Assembly: GCF_023073315.1 (NCBI RefSeq)
Contig: NZ_JADPJH010000022.1
Span: 315,944 to 379,943, forward strand
Length of the DNA stretch: 64,000 bases
Source: Bradyrhizobium sp. 1
GTDB lineage: Bacteria > Pseudomonadota > Alphaproteobacteria > Rhizobiales > Xanthobacteraceae
Direction of reading: 5' to 3'
How positions within the stretch are numbered: the stretch's first letter is position 1; the number at the start of each line of letters is the position of its first letter. The translations under genes were made by a program, and so were the position numbers. The notes below the pieces were generated by a model. That model was not told where the DNA came from. It made no database searches and saw only the letters and a list, made by a program, of their open reading frames with translations. Positions 24,830-34,532 of this stretch are shown one piece after another.

Positions 24830-27271
24830 TCAGGCCGCGTCGCGCTGCGACGGCTGAACGGGCGCGTCGAACGCGATCTGGTCGACCGGCTGCGGGCGTC
24901 CGAACAGATAGCCTTGCGCAAAATTGACGCCGAGCGCCGTCAGCCGCTCGAACTCCTCAGCTGTCTCGACGCCCTCGGCGGTGACCGACATGTCCAGCCC
25001 GCGCGCCAGCGTCACGATCGAGGCGATGATGGCGGAGCTGCGCGGCTGATGCGTGAGGTTGCGGATGAACGACTTATCGATCTTGATCTTGTCGAACGGA
25101 AACGTGGTCAGATAGCTCAGCGACGAATAGCCGGTGCCGAAATCGTCGAGTGCAAGCTCGATGCCGAGATGCTTCAGCCGTTCCATGAAGGCGAGGTTCT
25201 CGACCCCGCGCTCCAGCAGCACCGATTCCGTGATCTCGATCTCCAGCCGCTGCGGCGGCAGGCCGGAATCCGTGAGCGCCGCGCAGATCATCTGGAACAG
25301 CTCGGCCTCCTTGAACTGGATCGGCGACAGGTTCACGGCGACCGCGAGGCCCGCAGGCCATCCGGCCGCGTCCGCGCAGGCGCGCCGCAGCACGAACTCG
25401 CCGAGCGGAACGATCAACCCGGTCTCCTCCGCAAGCGGAATGAACTGGTCCGGCGCAATCAATCCGCGCGTCGGATGCCGCCAGCGCACCAGCGCCTCGA
25501 AGCCGCGCCGCTCGCTGCCGTGGGCATCGACGAACGGCTGGTAGTGGACCTCGAGCTGGCAGCGCGCGATGGCGTCGCGCAGATCGCCTTCGAGCGTGCT
25601 GCGCGCCTCGAGCTCTGCCGACATCGCCTCGTCGTAGATGGTGAAGCAGTTGCGGCCGGCTGATTTCGAGCGGTAGAGCGCGAGGTCGGCCTTCTTGAGC
25701 AATTGCTCCTGGTCGCTGCCATGATCCGGCGCGATCGCGATGCCGATGCTGGTGCCGATCTCGACGCGATGTCCGGGCAGCAGGAACGGCTCGGCTACGA
25801 GCTTGGCGATCCGTCCCGCCAGCTCGGTCGAGCAGGCGCGCTGGTCCTCGCAAGCTTCCTGGATGATGGCGAACTCGTCGCCGCCGAGCCGCGCCAGCAC
25901 GTCGCTTGCACGCAGCGCGGATCTCAGCCGCTGCGCCACCTGGCGCAACAGCACGTCGCCGGCGCCGTGACCGAGCGAATCGTTGACGTTCTTGAAGCGG
26001 TCGAGGTCGAGCATCAGGATCGAGAAGGTCGAACCGGAATCGCCCAGCAGGCCATTGAGCTCGTCGAGCCGGGCCAGGAAGAAGGCACGGTTCGGCAAGC
26101 CGGTCAGGATGTCGGTCTGGGCGAGCTCGAGCACCCGGCGGTTCGCCAGCGACAACCGCCGTGAATTGCGGCTTGCGAGCACCAGATAGATCGACAGCGA
26201 CAGCGTGAGCAGCATGCCGACGATGAGAACCGCGGCCGCGCGGTCGTAGGCCGTCTCCAGCGCGCCACCGGCGGTCGGAATGGCGCGCACCTGCCATTCA
26301 GTGTCGCCGATCTTGAGACCGCCCGACCAGTGCACGCCCCGGGCAACGTCACGCATCGACTGCGGCGCCGTGGCTGCCGACGAAAAATCCGGCAGCATCT
26401 CCTCGAGACTGCCGATCTGCCCCGTGAAGGGCGGATAGACATTCACACTGACCGCGGGGCTTGCCCCGGTGGTCACGCGAATGGCCTGGATCAGCAGCGG
26501 CAGGTCGAAGACACCAACGACGAAGCCGGCGAGGTTGCGGCGCCGGTCCGCCACCGTCTCGCGCGACGTCCCCTTGGCATAGACGGGAATGGTGACGAGG
26601 ATGTCGGGCAGCCGGCCGCCTTCCTTCGGTTCGTAGAGGCGTGTGCGAATGGACGCGACGCGGTCGTTGTCGCGCGCGCGCTCCAGCGCCGCGCGACGTT
26701 CCGGGATGGTCGCGTAATCCATGCCGTAGACCGACGAGGTCTTCGGCTGGGTCGAATAGAACACCGGGAAATATTCGTCACCCTGCGGCGCGACCGCGAA
26801 GGCATCGCCCTGAAGCGACTTGATGCGATAGCCCGATACGCCGTCCGTGATCGCGGCGGCCTCGTATTCGGCGCGCTCCTTGCGGTTCACGCGCGGCAGC
26901 CAGGCGATGCGCAACATGCCGGGATGGCGCTCGAACAGGCGGGCGCTGAAGGTCTCGAATTCGCTACGGGTGATTTCCTCGTTGGTCGATTCGAACAGCG
27001 TCCGCAGTGCGACCAGCCTGGAGATGTACTCGCCCATGCCGTACTGCATGACGATCGCTTCGGTCTCGGCCGCGTTCTCGAACTCGATCCTGTTGACGCG
27101 ATCTTCCCATCGCGCGACCGCAGCGGCGCCCACGATCGAGAACAGAAGGCCGACGCCGATCGCGACCAGCGCAGGGCGATACAGCCCGAGCAGCGGCGCG
27201 GCGCGCCACCATCCGGTCTTCCGCTCCCGATCCTGATCGTTCTGATCGCGACCGCCCATCTTGATCCGCAC
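24830..27271 (-). CDS. CHASE-GGDEF-EAL membrane cyclic di-GMP protein
   Basis: About 813 residues. A first membrane helix near residues 27-50 and a second near 340-360 enclose a periplasmic CHASE sensor domain (RVALRTLFESTNEEI, FPVFYSTQP). GGDEF at 463-467 and EAL at 592-594 are both intact. Extracellular ligand sensing should tune c-di-GMP. The GTG at 27271 was used; an ATG at 27259 is an equal alternative. Divergent from the binding-protein gene at 27540, with a 268-base region between that holds promoters but no clear motif. Confidence 0.92.
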   Translation of the reverse strand: MRIKMGGRDQNDQDRERKTGWWRAAPLLGLYRPALVAIGVGLLFSIVGAAAVARWEDRVNRIEFENAAETEAIVMQYGMGEYISRLVALRTLFESTNEEITRSEFETFSARLFERHPGMLRIAWLPRVNRKERAEYEAAAITDGVSGYRIKSLQGDAFAVAPQGDEYFPVFYSTQPKTSSVYGMDYATIPERRAALERARDNDRVASIRTRLYEPKEGGRLPDILVTIPVYAKGTSRETVADRRRNLAGFVVGVFDLPLLIQAIRVTTGASPAVSVNVYPPFTGQIGSLEEMLPDFSSAATAPQSMRDVARGVHWSGGLKIGDTEWQVRAIPTAGGALETAYDRAAAVLIVGMLLTLSLSIYLVLASRNSRRLSLANRRVLELAQTDILTGLPNRAFFLARLDELNGLLGDSGSTFSILMLDLDRFKNVNDSLGHGAGDVLLRQVAQRLRSALRASDVLARLGGDEFAIIQEACEDQRACSTELAGRIAKLVAEPFLLPGHRVEIGTSIGIAIAPDHGSDQEQLLKKADLALYRSKSAGRNCFTIYDEAMSAELEARSTLEGDLRDAIARCQLEVHYQPFVDAHGSERRGFEALVRWRHPTRGLIAPDQFIPLAEETGLIVPLGEFVLRRACADAAGWPAGLAVAVNLSPIQFKEAELFQMICAALTDSGLPPQRLEIEITESVLLERGVENLAFMERLKHLGIELALDDFGTGYSSLSYLTTFPFDKIKIDKSFIRNLTHQPRSSAIIASIVTLARGLDMSVTAEGVETAEEFERLTALGVNFAQGYLFGRPQPVDQIAFDAPVQPSQRDAA

Positions 27272-27539
27272 GTCCCCCTCGTCGGCCCACTTCTGGTTGA
27301 GCCACCGGAACCGCTATCGGACCAGGATCGGAGTTAAGAAGCGCACAATTTCAGGTCGCGGGTGTTCCGCATTGCGCGATTTAGTTAATGATTGCCCCTG
27401 CAAATCGCGCCAATCTGGAAATAGATTGCCGATTTTTCCCGGAATCTTACGGACCATTGGTGCGGCGCGCCTTAGCGACCTGTTCAGCCCGCAGAACTAT
27501 CGTTTCCGCGAACCCGTTCTGTATCCGGCAAGCATCCTC

Positions 27540-28706
27540 ATGAGACGATTGCGATCTGCGACATGCCTCGCCTTGACCATCGCATTGCTGGCAGCGAGCC
27601 TGCTGCCTGCGAGGGGCGACGAGGCCGGCGTCAGTGACGATGCGATCCTGTTCGGCCAGGCAGCTGTGCTCGAAGGTCCCTCCTCCGCACTCGGGCAGCG
27701 GATGCGGCAAGGCATCGTCGCGGCGTTCACCGAGATCAACGACAAGGGCGGCGTCCACGGCCGCAAGCTCCAGCTCATCAGCCGCGACGACGGCTACGAT
27801 CCCGATCGTTCGGTGGCGCAGACGCTGCGGCTGATCGAGGAGGACAAGGTGTTCGCGCTGATCGGCGCGGTGGGCACGCCGACCGCGATGGCGACGATCC
27901 CGATCACCAGCGTCCGCAACGTTCCCTTCATCGGCCCGTTCAGCGGCGCCGAATTCCTGCGCGACCTCGAGCTCGCCAATGTCGTCAACATCCGTGCGAG
28001 CTACGGCGCCGAGGCCGAGGCCTGGGTCAAGCACCTCACCGAGGATCGCAAGTTCACCCGCATCGGCATCTTCTATCAGGACGATTCCTTCGGCCGCGAC
28101 GGTCTTGCCGGCGTGAAGCGCGCGCTGGCCAAGCGCGGCCTCGAACTTGCCGCCGAAGGCACCTTCGAGCGCAACACCCGCGCCGTCGCCTCGGCCTGGC
28201 GGATGATCAAGCGCGCCGAAGCGGAGGCCATCGTCATGGTCGGGACCTACGGGCCCTGCGCCGAGTTCATCAAGCTCGCGCACCGCAGCGGCGCCTATCC
28301 GACCTTCGTCAACATCTCCTTCGTCGGCGCCAACGCGCTCGCCAAGGAGCTCGGTCCCGACGGTGAGGGCGTCATCGTCTCGCAGGTGGTGCCGTTTCCC
28401 TGGGATCGCTCGCTCAAACTCGTCGCCGACTATCAGGCCGCGCAAAGGGCGTTCGACCCGACGCTGACACCGGACTTCGTGTCGCTCGAAGGCTATCTCT
28501 CCGGCCGCCTCGCGGCCGCGGCGCTGGAAAAGGCCGGACCGCAGCCGACGCGCGCGAGCCTCTTGCGCGCCATCAACGATGTCGGCCGTTTCAACATCAG
28601 CGGCAGCATCGTCACCGTCGGCATCCGCGCGATCGACACACCGCCAAAAGTGTTCTTGACGGTGATCCAGAAGGACGGGACGTTCAGGGCGGTGGATAAG
28701 CTTTAG
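27540..28706 (+). CDS. ABC transporter periplasmic substrate-binding protein (branched-chain amino acid type)
   Basis: 388 residues with a signal peptide (LALTIALLAASLLPARG) and a type I periplasmic-binding fold: ILFGQAAVLEGPSSALGQRM, then FALIGAVGTPT and GIFYQDDSFGRDGL. Family members bind leucine-like amino acids, amides or aromatic acids. No permease or ATPase gene is adjacent, so it may serve a distant transporter or act as a sensor with the divergent CHASE protein. Its stop overlaps the stop of the following minus-strand gene by four bases. Confidence 0.88.
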   Translation: MRRLRSATCLALTIALLAASLLPARGDEAGVSDDAILFGQAAVLEGPSSALGQRMRQGIVAAFTEINDKGGVHGRKLQLISRDDGYDPDRSVAQTLRLIEEDKVFALIGAVGTPTAMATIPITSVRNVPFIGPFSGAEFLRDLELANVVNIRASYGAEAEAWVKHLTEDRKFTRIGIFYQDDSFGRDGLAGVKRALAKRGLELAAEGTFERNTRAVASAWRMIKRAEAEAIVMVGTYGPCAEFIKLAHRSGAYPTFVNISFVGANALAKELGPDGEGVIVSQVVPFPWDRSLKLVADYQAAQRAFDPTLTPDFVSLEGYLSGRLAAAALEKAGPQPTRASLLRAINDVGRFNISGSIVTVGIRAIDTPPKVFLTVIQKDGTFRAVDKL

Positions 28707-29680
28707 GGCCGCCTTGTCCAGCGGTCGGCGTTGACGGCGCCTTGCGGGGCTTCGCCTTTGACGATCGCTTCGACCTGCCGCACGGTTTCCAGCGACTGGT
28801 ATTCGATCGCCTGCGGCGTCAGGCCGCCAACATGCGGCGTGGCGACGACGTTCGCAAGCCTCGCCAGTTCGGGCGCCGGCATCTGGTCGGGTGCGCGGCC
28901 GACATCCATCGCGGCACCCGCGATACGGCCTTCAAGCAGCGCCCTGCCGAGCGCGGCCTCATCGACGAGATTGCCGCGCGAGAGATTGATGAAGACGGCG
29001 TGCGTCTGCATGCGCGCCAACGCCGCCTCGCCGATCAGATTTTCGGTCTGCTCGTTGGCGACTGCGAGGCAAACGACATAGTCACAGGTAGAGAGAAGCT
29101 CGTCGAGACTGACCTGCCGGATGGCACTGTCGCTGACATCAGCAAAGGGGTCTGCGACCAGCACCTCCATCCGCATCACCTTTGCGATCTCGGCGAGGTA
29201 ACGCCCGATGCTGCCATAACCGATGATGCCGACCTTGCTGCCGGCGAGCTGGCGGCCCATTCGCGCTTCGACCTTGCGGCCGGCGTGATAGTCAGCGGTC
29301 GTCCGCGACACACCGCGGGAGAGATCGACCATGTAGCCGACCGCGAGCTCGGCCACCGCCTGCACGAAGCCGGGACCGGCGCGGGTCACCAGCACGCCGG
29401 CTTGCGAGGCCGCTTCCACATTGACGTTGCGGATGTCGACGGCACAGCGGACGAAGGCACGCAAGCGCGGCAGTTGACCGAAGATCTCGCCGCGCCCCTC
29501 GGTCATGCGGTCGGCGACGATGATGTCGGCATCCTTCGCCGCGCGGACGAGGCCGGCGGCGTCGAGCGTATCGTCGCTCTCGTGCAGGATCACCTCCGCC
29601 GTCGCCCGAAGACCGTTGAGGCTGCGATCGCCGTAGTAATTGCGACGCATCTCCGGCGTGTGCGCGAGCAGGACCTTCAC
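28703..29680 (-). CDS. D-isomer-specific 2-hydroxyacid dehydrogenase
   Basis: 325 residues. The NAD-binding motif GYGSIGRYLAEIA is central. The active-site Arg is in NLSRGNLVDEAAL and the catalytic His in TPHVGGLTPQA, placing it in the D-lactate/phosphoglycerate/glyoxylate dehydrogenase superfamily. It converts a 2-keto acid and a D-2-hydroxyacid. It is the last gene of a TRAP transporter operon, starting 12 bases after the permease stop, so it probably acts on the imported acid. Confidence 0.88.
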   Translation of the reverse strand: MKVLLAHTPEMRRNYYGDRSLNGLRATAEVILHESDDTLDAAGLVRAAKDADIIVADRMTEGRGEIFGQLPRLRAFVRCAVDIRNVNVEAASQAGVLVTRAGPGFVQAVAELAVGYMVDLSRGVSRTTADYHAGRKVEARMGRQLAGSKVGIIGYGSIGRYLAEIAKVMRMEVLVADPFADVSDSAIRQVSLDELLSTCDYVVCLAVANEQTENLIGEAALARMQTHAVFINLSRGNLVDEAALGRALLEGRIAGAAMDVGRAPDQMPAPELARLANVVATPHVGGLTPQAIEYQSLETVRQVEAIVKGEAPQGAVNADRWTRRP

Positions 29681-29692
29681 GGCAAAACTCCT

Positions 29693-31552
29693 TCAATAGC
29701 CAAACGCCCGCGGGAGCGCCGTCGAGAGCCATGGCACGAAGGCGATGACGAGCAGGCACAGCGTCAGCAGGCCAAGATAACCCATGATCGGCTTCACCGT
29801 CTGCTCGATCGGCACGTTGCCGATCAGGCAGGCACCGTAGAGCCCGAGCCCGAGCGGCGGCGCGAACAGGCCGATGCCCATCGCGATCACCAGCACGACG
29901 CCGAAATGCAGAGGATCGATCCCGAGCTGCACGGCGACCGGCAGCAGCAGCGGCCCGAAGATGATTAGCGCGGCCGCGCCCTCCAGCACCGAGCCCATCA
30001 CGATCAGCACGCCGATTGCGAGCAGGATGAACAGCCAGGTGCCTGATGTCTTGGACAATCCGAGCATGAAATCGCCGACCGCATGCGGCACCTGCTGCAA
30101 GGTCAGCGTGAACGCCAGCGACTGCGCGGCGGCGACGATGAACAGAACGAGCCCCGCGCGCGTCGCTCCCTGCACGAAGCTGTCCGCAGCGGATTTGAAG
30201 GTGAGCTCGCGGAACACGAGACTGCCGACGACGAGCGCGTAAGCCACGGCGAAGGCCGATATCTCGGTCGCCGTGGCAAAGCCGCTCTTGAAGCCGAAGA
30301 AGATCATGAAGATCAGGCCGAACGCGGCGATCGCGCCGCTCCACAGACCCGACACCGGCGCCTGCGGCTCGACGTCCTCGGCCTCTGCCGGCGGCTTGCC
30401 GAAGATGATGGACACCGCGATCAGGACCAGCGCCATCAGCGCCGCCGGCAGCAGCCCTGCCATGAACAGCCCGCCGATCGACAGGTTCGCGACGAAGCCC
30501 AAAATGATCAAATTGATGCAGGGCGGAATGGTTTCCGCCATCACCGCGGATGCGGCGAGCAATGCCACCGCGCCACCCGGATTCTGCTTCGAGCGGCGTG
30601 CGGCCGGGATCAGCACGGAGCCGACTGCGGCAACGTCGGCCATCTTCGAGCCCGAGATGCCCGAGAATAGCACCATCGACGCCACCATCACGACGTTCAG
30701 CCCGCCGCGCATGCGGCCGACGCCACGCTGCAACAGCTCGATCAGACGCACCGACATGCCGTTGGCTTCCATGAGGTAGCCGACGAGGATGAAGAAGGGG
30801 ATCGCGAGCAGCACGAAATTGTCGATGCCGCGCGCCATCTGCTGGGCGAAGATGACGCCGGGCAGCGTGCCCTCGACCCAGATGAAGACCAGCGCGGCCA
30901 GCGCCAGCGCAAAACCGATCGGCAATCCGCCGAACAGCGTTGCGAAGAAACCGATCAGCATCAGCGTGCCCGCCGACGGCACCGTGGACGGCGACAGATA
31001 GTCCCAGGCCAGATAAAGGCCGGTGACGATGACGATCGCAACGAGGCCCCTGACGATGTCGGGCAGCGGCCGCGCGCAGAGATGGTCGATCGCAAACACG
31101 GTCATGAACACCGCACCGACGCCCATCGGATAGAAGGTCAGCTCCAGCGGCAGGCCGGATCCGGTGGTCTGGCCGGCCGTGAGCGAACCCAGCTTGATCG
31201 CGTTAAAGGCGACATAGCCCGAGATCAGCACGATCAGCAGGGCGCTGGCGGCATCGACCAGCGCGCGCAGCCGTCGCGGCAACAGGTCGCGGAAGAACGA
31301 CACGCCGACATTCTCGCCGCGCGCGAGTGCGCTCGCAGCGCCAAAGAAGGCCGAGCCGACCATCAGGCCGCGCGCGACGTCATCCGACCATTCGACCGGC
31401 GCATTGAAGCAGAAGCGCAGCAGCACGGAGCCGCAGACGACCGCGAGATCGGCGGCCAGAAGGATGGCCGCGATCACGTCGCTGCAACGTAGCAGCAGTG
31501 CAATGCTCCCGTGGCGGCCGCCCGAGAGCGGCACGGCGGCTGTTATCGTCAT
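29693..31552 (-). CDS. TRAP transporter fused permease (DctQ-DctM)
   Basis: 619 residues with about sixteen hydrophobic segments. The first about 180 residues correspond to the small DctQ subunit (FNAPVEWSDDVARGLMVGS) and the rest to the large DctM permease (GLPIGFALALAALVFIW, then FSGISGSKMADVAAVGS). TRAP carriers import organic acids using a sodium gradient with a binding protein, encoded immediately upstream with one base between stop and start. The fusion is a known variant. Confidence 0.9.
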   Translation of the reverse strand: MTITAAVPLSGGRHGSIALLLRCSDVIAAILLAADLAVVCGSVLLRFCFNAPVEWSDDVARGLMVGSAFFGAASALARGENVGVSFFRDLLPRRLRALVDAASALLIVLISGYVAFNAIKLGSLTAGQTTGSGLPLELTFYPMGVGAVFMTVFAIDHLCARPLPDIVRGLVAIVIVTGLYLAWDYLSPSTVPSAGTLMLIGFFATLFGGLPIGFALALAALVFIWVEGTLPGVIFAQQMARGIDNFVLLAIPFFILVGYLMEANGMSVRLIELLQRGVGRMRGGLNVVMVASMVLFSGISGSKMADVAAVGSVLIPAARRSKQNPGGAVALLAASAVMAETIPPCINLIILGFVANLSIGGLFMAGLLPAALMALVLIAVSIIFGKPPAEAEDVEPQAPVSGLWSGAIAAFGLIFMIFFGFKSGFATATEISAFAVAYALVVGSLVFRELTFKSAADSFVQGATRAGLVLFIVAAAQSLAFTLTLQQVPHAVGDFMLGLSKTSGTWLFILLAIGVLIVMGSVLEGAAALIIFGPLLLPVAVQLGIDPLHFGVVLVIAMGIGLFAPPLGLGLYGACLIGNVPIEQTVKPIMGYLGLLTLCLLVIAFVPWLSTALPRAFGY

Positions 31553-31553
31553 C

Positions 31554-32585
31554 TCAAGCTTGCGTCGCGCGGATGATGTCGATGACGGCCTTGGAGTCCG
31601 GCCGTGCCTTGATGAAGTTCTCGTGCTGCGGCGCGACGCGCTTCTTGAAGGCTTCGCGGTCGCATTCGGCGACCGTCACGCCCTTCTCGGTCAAAGCCGC
31701 CAGCGCTTCCTTCTCGACCGCAAGCCCATGGGCACGGGTGTCGACCGCGGCCTTCTTGGCGGCATCGAGAAAGCCGTCGCGCAGCTTCGAATCCATGCGG
31801 TTGTAGGTCATGTCGCTGAAGTAGATCGCGAGCGGCGAAAAATTGTGCTGCGTCAGCGCGTAGAATTTCGCCGTCTCGAAGAACTTGCTGGCGAGGATCG
31901 TCGGCGGATCATGCTCCAGGCCATCGAGCACGCCGGCCTGCAACGCCGTGTAGATTTCGCCGAAGGCCAGCGGCGTCGCGGCAGCGCCCATCAGGCGCAG
32001 GCACTCCGTGATGACGGGATTTGGCAGCGTGCGGATCTTGAGGCCGGCGAGATCCTCCGGCGTCTTCACCGGCTTCCTCGCCAGCACGCTGCGTGAGCCG
32101 AAATTATAGGCCCAGGCGATGATGCGGATGTTGCTGCCCTTGAGCAGGGCATCCTCGATCGGCTTGGCGGCGCCGGAATCGAACGCCTTCGTCTGCTGCG
32201 GGAAACTCGAGAACAGAAAGCCGAGATCGAAGGTGCCGACCAGCGGCACCAGATTGGCTGATATCGACGATCCCGACACCATGAGGTCGATGACGCCGAG
32301 CTTCACCGAATTGATGACGTCGATCTCCTGGCCGAGCTGGTTGTCGGGGAAGAAGGCGACCTCGACCTGCTCGCCGAGCCCGTTGCCCTTCAAATTCTTG
32401 ACGAGGTTGTCGTAGTAGACGCGGCCGTTGGCGAATTTGGGATCGTTCGGCAGCGAGGAGGAGCATTTCAGCTTCAGCGTCGCAGCTTCGGCGCGGCCGA
32501 TGATCGCGGGAGAAAGCACGAGGCCGGCGGTGACCGCCGCCGATGACTTGATGAACGCGCGACGGTTCACGGGCACGATGGTCAT
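31554..32585 (-). CDS. TRAP transporter substrate-binding protein (DctP family)
   Basis: 343 residues. The N-terminus has a twin-arginine-like motif (NRRAFIKSSAAVTAG) and a cleavage region, so it is exported, possibly folded. The body shows DctP features such as RVYYDNLVKNLKG and the helix around LAGLKIRTLPNPV, where an Arg normally binds the carboxylate of the ligand. It heads an operon with the permease and a hydroxyacid dehydrogenase, suggesting uptake of a hydroxy- or keto-acid. Confidence 0.9.
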   Translation of the reverse strand: MTIVPVNRRAFIKSSAAVTAGLVLSPAIIGRAEAATLKLKCSSSLPNDPKFANGRVYYDNLVKNLKGNGLGEQVEVAFFPDNQLGQEIDVINSVKLGVIDLMVSGSSISANLVPLVGTFDLGFLFSSFPQQTKAFDSGAAKPIEDALLKGSNIRIIAWAYNFGSRSVLARKPVKTPEDLAGLKIRTLPNPVITECLRLMGAAATPLAFGEIYTALQAGVLDGLEHDPPTILASKFFETAKFYALTQHNFSPLAIYFSDMTYNRMDSKLRDGFLDAAKKAAVDTRAHGLAVEKEALAALTEKGVTVAECDREAFKKRVAPQHENFIKARPDSKAVIDIIRATQA

Positions 32586-32869
32586 GGTGCGGTCTCTCTC
32601 CGATATTTTTGTTTACGGCCGCGATCGTTGCCGCAGCCTGTTGCGCGGACTGTATGGCCAAAGCGACGGCACAGGCAAGGGACGCGGCCGGGGTGCCGCG
32701 ATGGCGCGAGCGGCCGGCACATCGGCAGAGACCGCAGCGGAACGCCGCTATTTAAAGCTGTTTTCGATCATGCCGCACGGCAGCGATAATACCTGCCATG
32801 CAAGATTGACGCAGATCGATCCAATTCTGGCATGGATCAATGCCGAACGCAGATTGATGGGCACGCAGC
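32586..32869. other. Intergenic region upstream of the TRAP operon
   Basis: The 340 bases between the TRAP operon start and the DoxX gene hold no protein-coding frame that I can support. The left part should contain the operon promoter. The element TTGACGCAGATCGA at 32806-32819 resembles an FNR/FixK box with one wrong base but is about 220 bases from the start codon. The right end is a terminator. Confidence 0.4.
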
Positions 32870-32903
32870 AAAAAGAGCTGCGGGATCGTACCCCGCAGCT
32901 CTT
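32870..32903 (-). terminator. Rho-independent terminator of the DoxX gene
   Basis: Read on the minus strand, AAGAGCTGCGGG pairs perfectly with CCCGCAGCTCTT around a 7-base loop and is followed by a run of five T. It begins 22 bases after the DoxX stop codon. Stem, loop and T-run are all present. Confidence 0.85.
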
Positions 32904-32925
32904 ATGTTCGAACGAGTTGGTGACG

Positions 32926-33369
32926 TCAGCGCGAATGTGCACCGCTGAGCTGCCCGCTCGCCGCCGCGACGTCGCGGGACGGACGCAGCGCATAGGCGCC
33001 GTCGCCGAGCAGGGCCTGCGCCCCGAGCGCGATCGCCCAGAAGGCGGGGAATTCCCAACCGCCCTTCGGATTGGTGAAGAAGAAGCCGGCGGCGCCGTGC
33101 ACGGTGAAGATCGCGCCGAGCAGGATCGGAATGCCGGCCAGCGCCGCGTAGCGGGTCCAGACGCCGAGGATCAGGGCGAACCCGCTCAGCACTTCCACGG
33201 TCATGATGAGATAGGCGAGCTCCGGCGGGAAGCCGAGGCTGCCGAAGAACTTTGCGGTGCCGGCGGGCGTGAACACGAACAGTTTCAAACTGGCATGGGC
33301 GAGGAAGAGTGCGCCCAGCGTCACGCGCAGCACGAGCGCGGCGTAGGGGGCGGTACGGGAATCGATCAT
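32926..33369 (-). CDS. DoxX family membrane protein
   Basis: 147 residues with four membrane helices. LRVTLGALFLAHASLKLFVF at the N-terminus and FALILGVWTRYAALAGIPIL later are characteristic of DoxX-type proteins, which in several bacteria act in redox or thiol stress and electron transfer. AAGGAG lies 8 bases before the ATG. It is divergent from a LysR regulator across 96 bases, which probably controls it, and ends in a strong terminator, so it is a single-gene unit. Confidence 0.85.
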   Translation of the reverse strand: MIDSRTAPYAALVLRVTLGALFLAHASLKLFVFTPAGTAKFFGSLGFPPELAYLIMTVEVLSGFALILGVWTRYAALAGIPILLGAIFTVHGAAGFFFTNPKGGWEFPAFWAIALGAQALLGDGAYALRPSRDVAAASGQLSGAHSR

Positions 33370-33417
33370 GGCGGTCTCCTTTGCTGCACTGCGCTATGAT
33401 CTATTCCCATTTAAATG

Positions 33418-33440
33418 ATAATCGGCTATTTTGGAATTAT
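33418..33440. promoter_or_regulatory. Candidate LysR-type binding site between doxX and lysR
   Basis: ATAAT and ATTAT face each other across 13 bases, within the general layout of LysR sites (short dyad about 15-23 bases long). It lies 26 bases before the LysR start and 49 bases before the DoxX start. The short arms make this tentative. Confidence 0.3.
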
Positions 33441-33465
33441 ACTTCACACCAATAGAGTGAGATAT

Positions 33466-34386
33466 ATGCTCGACCGGCTGACCAGCCTGGAGGTCTTCGC
33501 CAAGGTCGCCGCGATCGGCAGCCTCTCGGGCGCGGCCCGGGCCATGGGCCTGTCGCAGACCATGGTGACCAAGCATGTCGCCGCACTCGAGGCGCGGCTC
33601 GGCACCAGGCTATTCCACCGCACCACGCGGCGGCTATCGATCACCGAGGCCGGACGAAGCTATCTGGAATCCTCGGAGCGCATCCTCGCCGACATGGAGG
33701 CCGCCGATTCCGCGGTCGCACGCGAACGCGTCGAGCCGCGCGGGCTGCTGCGGGTCAACATGCCCGTCGTGTTCGGCACGCGGCAGATCGCGCCTGCGAT
33801 CGCCGAGTTTTCGGCAGCTCATCCCGAGGTCACCGTCGAGCTCGGCCTCAACGACCGCCTCGTCGATCTCGCCGAGGAAGGCTGGGACCTCGCGATCCGC
33901 ATCGGCAAGCTGCGTGACTCCAGCATGGTCGCGCGGCGGCTCGCACCGAACCGCCTGGTCGTCTGCGCCGCGCCCTCATATCTCGAAAAGCACGGCACGC
34001 CGCGCAGCGTCGCCGACCTCGCCGGACATAATTGTCTCGGCTACACGCTCTCGCAGCAGGCGAGCGCGGCGGAATGGCTGTTTGGCACGGATGGCGAGAT
34101 CCGCGTCCAAATCAGCGGCACCTTGCGCGCCAACAATGGCGATGCGTTGCGCGCGGCGACGCTGGCCGGCCTGGGGCTGGCGCGGCAGCCGACCTTCATC
34201 ATCGCCGACGATCTGCGCGCCGGCACGCTGGTCGCGCTTCCGCTCGACCAGCCGGAAATCCAGACCTCGGCCGTGCATGCCGTCTACCTGCCCGATCGCC
34301 GGCCGCCGGCGAAAGTGCGCGCCTTCATCGACTTTCTCGCCACGCGTTTTGCGCCTGTCACGCCCTGGGACCGCGGACTGTTCTGA
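33466..34386 (+). CDS. LysR family transcriptional regulator
   Basis: 306 residues. The winged helix-turn-helix is at residues 3-62 (LEVFAKVAAIGSLSGAARAMGLSQTMV and LFHRTTRRLSITEAG), followed by an effector domain (RLVDLAEEGWDLAIRIG). The ATG at 33466 gives the standard N-terminus for this group; upstream in-frame codons are not conserved-looking. Divergent with DoxX, its likely target. Confidence 0.92.
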   Translation: MLDRLTSLEVFAKVAAIGSLSGAARAMGLSQTMVTKHVAALEARLGTRLFHRTTRRLSITEAGRSYLESSERILADMEAADSAVARERVEPRGLLRVNMPVVFGTRQIAPAIAEFSAAHPEVTVELGLNDRLVDLAEEGWDLAIRIGKLRDSSMVARRLAPNRLVVCAAPSYLEKHGTPRSVADLAGHNCLGYTLSQQASAAEWLFGTDGEIRVQISGTLRANNGDALRAATLAGLGLARQPTFIIADDLRAGTLVALPLDQPEIQTSAVHAVYLPDRRPPAKVRAFIDFLATRFAPVTPWDRGLF

Positions 34387-34532
34387 CGCCGGCTGGCCTG
34401 GCGCGCCAATTCCGGCAGTTCCTCTGCCCCATTTTGCCGCAGCTCGCAGCGTGAGATAGCGCACAGACAGAATCGTGGCGGCCTCCTAGAAAAGGTGACA
34501 TCCTCGCGCGCATTGCCGATGGAGGAGACACC

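Noticed and set aside
32806..32819. FNR/FixK box before the TRAP operon
   Set aside because: TTGACGCAGATCGA has a mismatch in the right half and lies too far from the start codon (about 220 bases).
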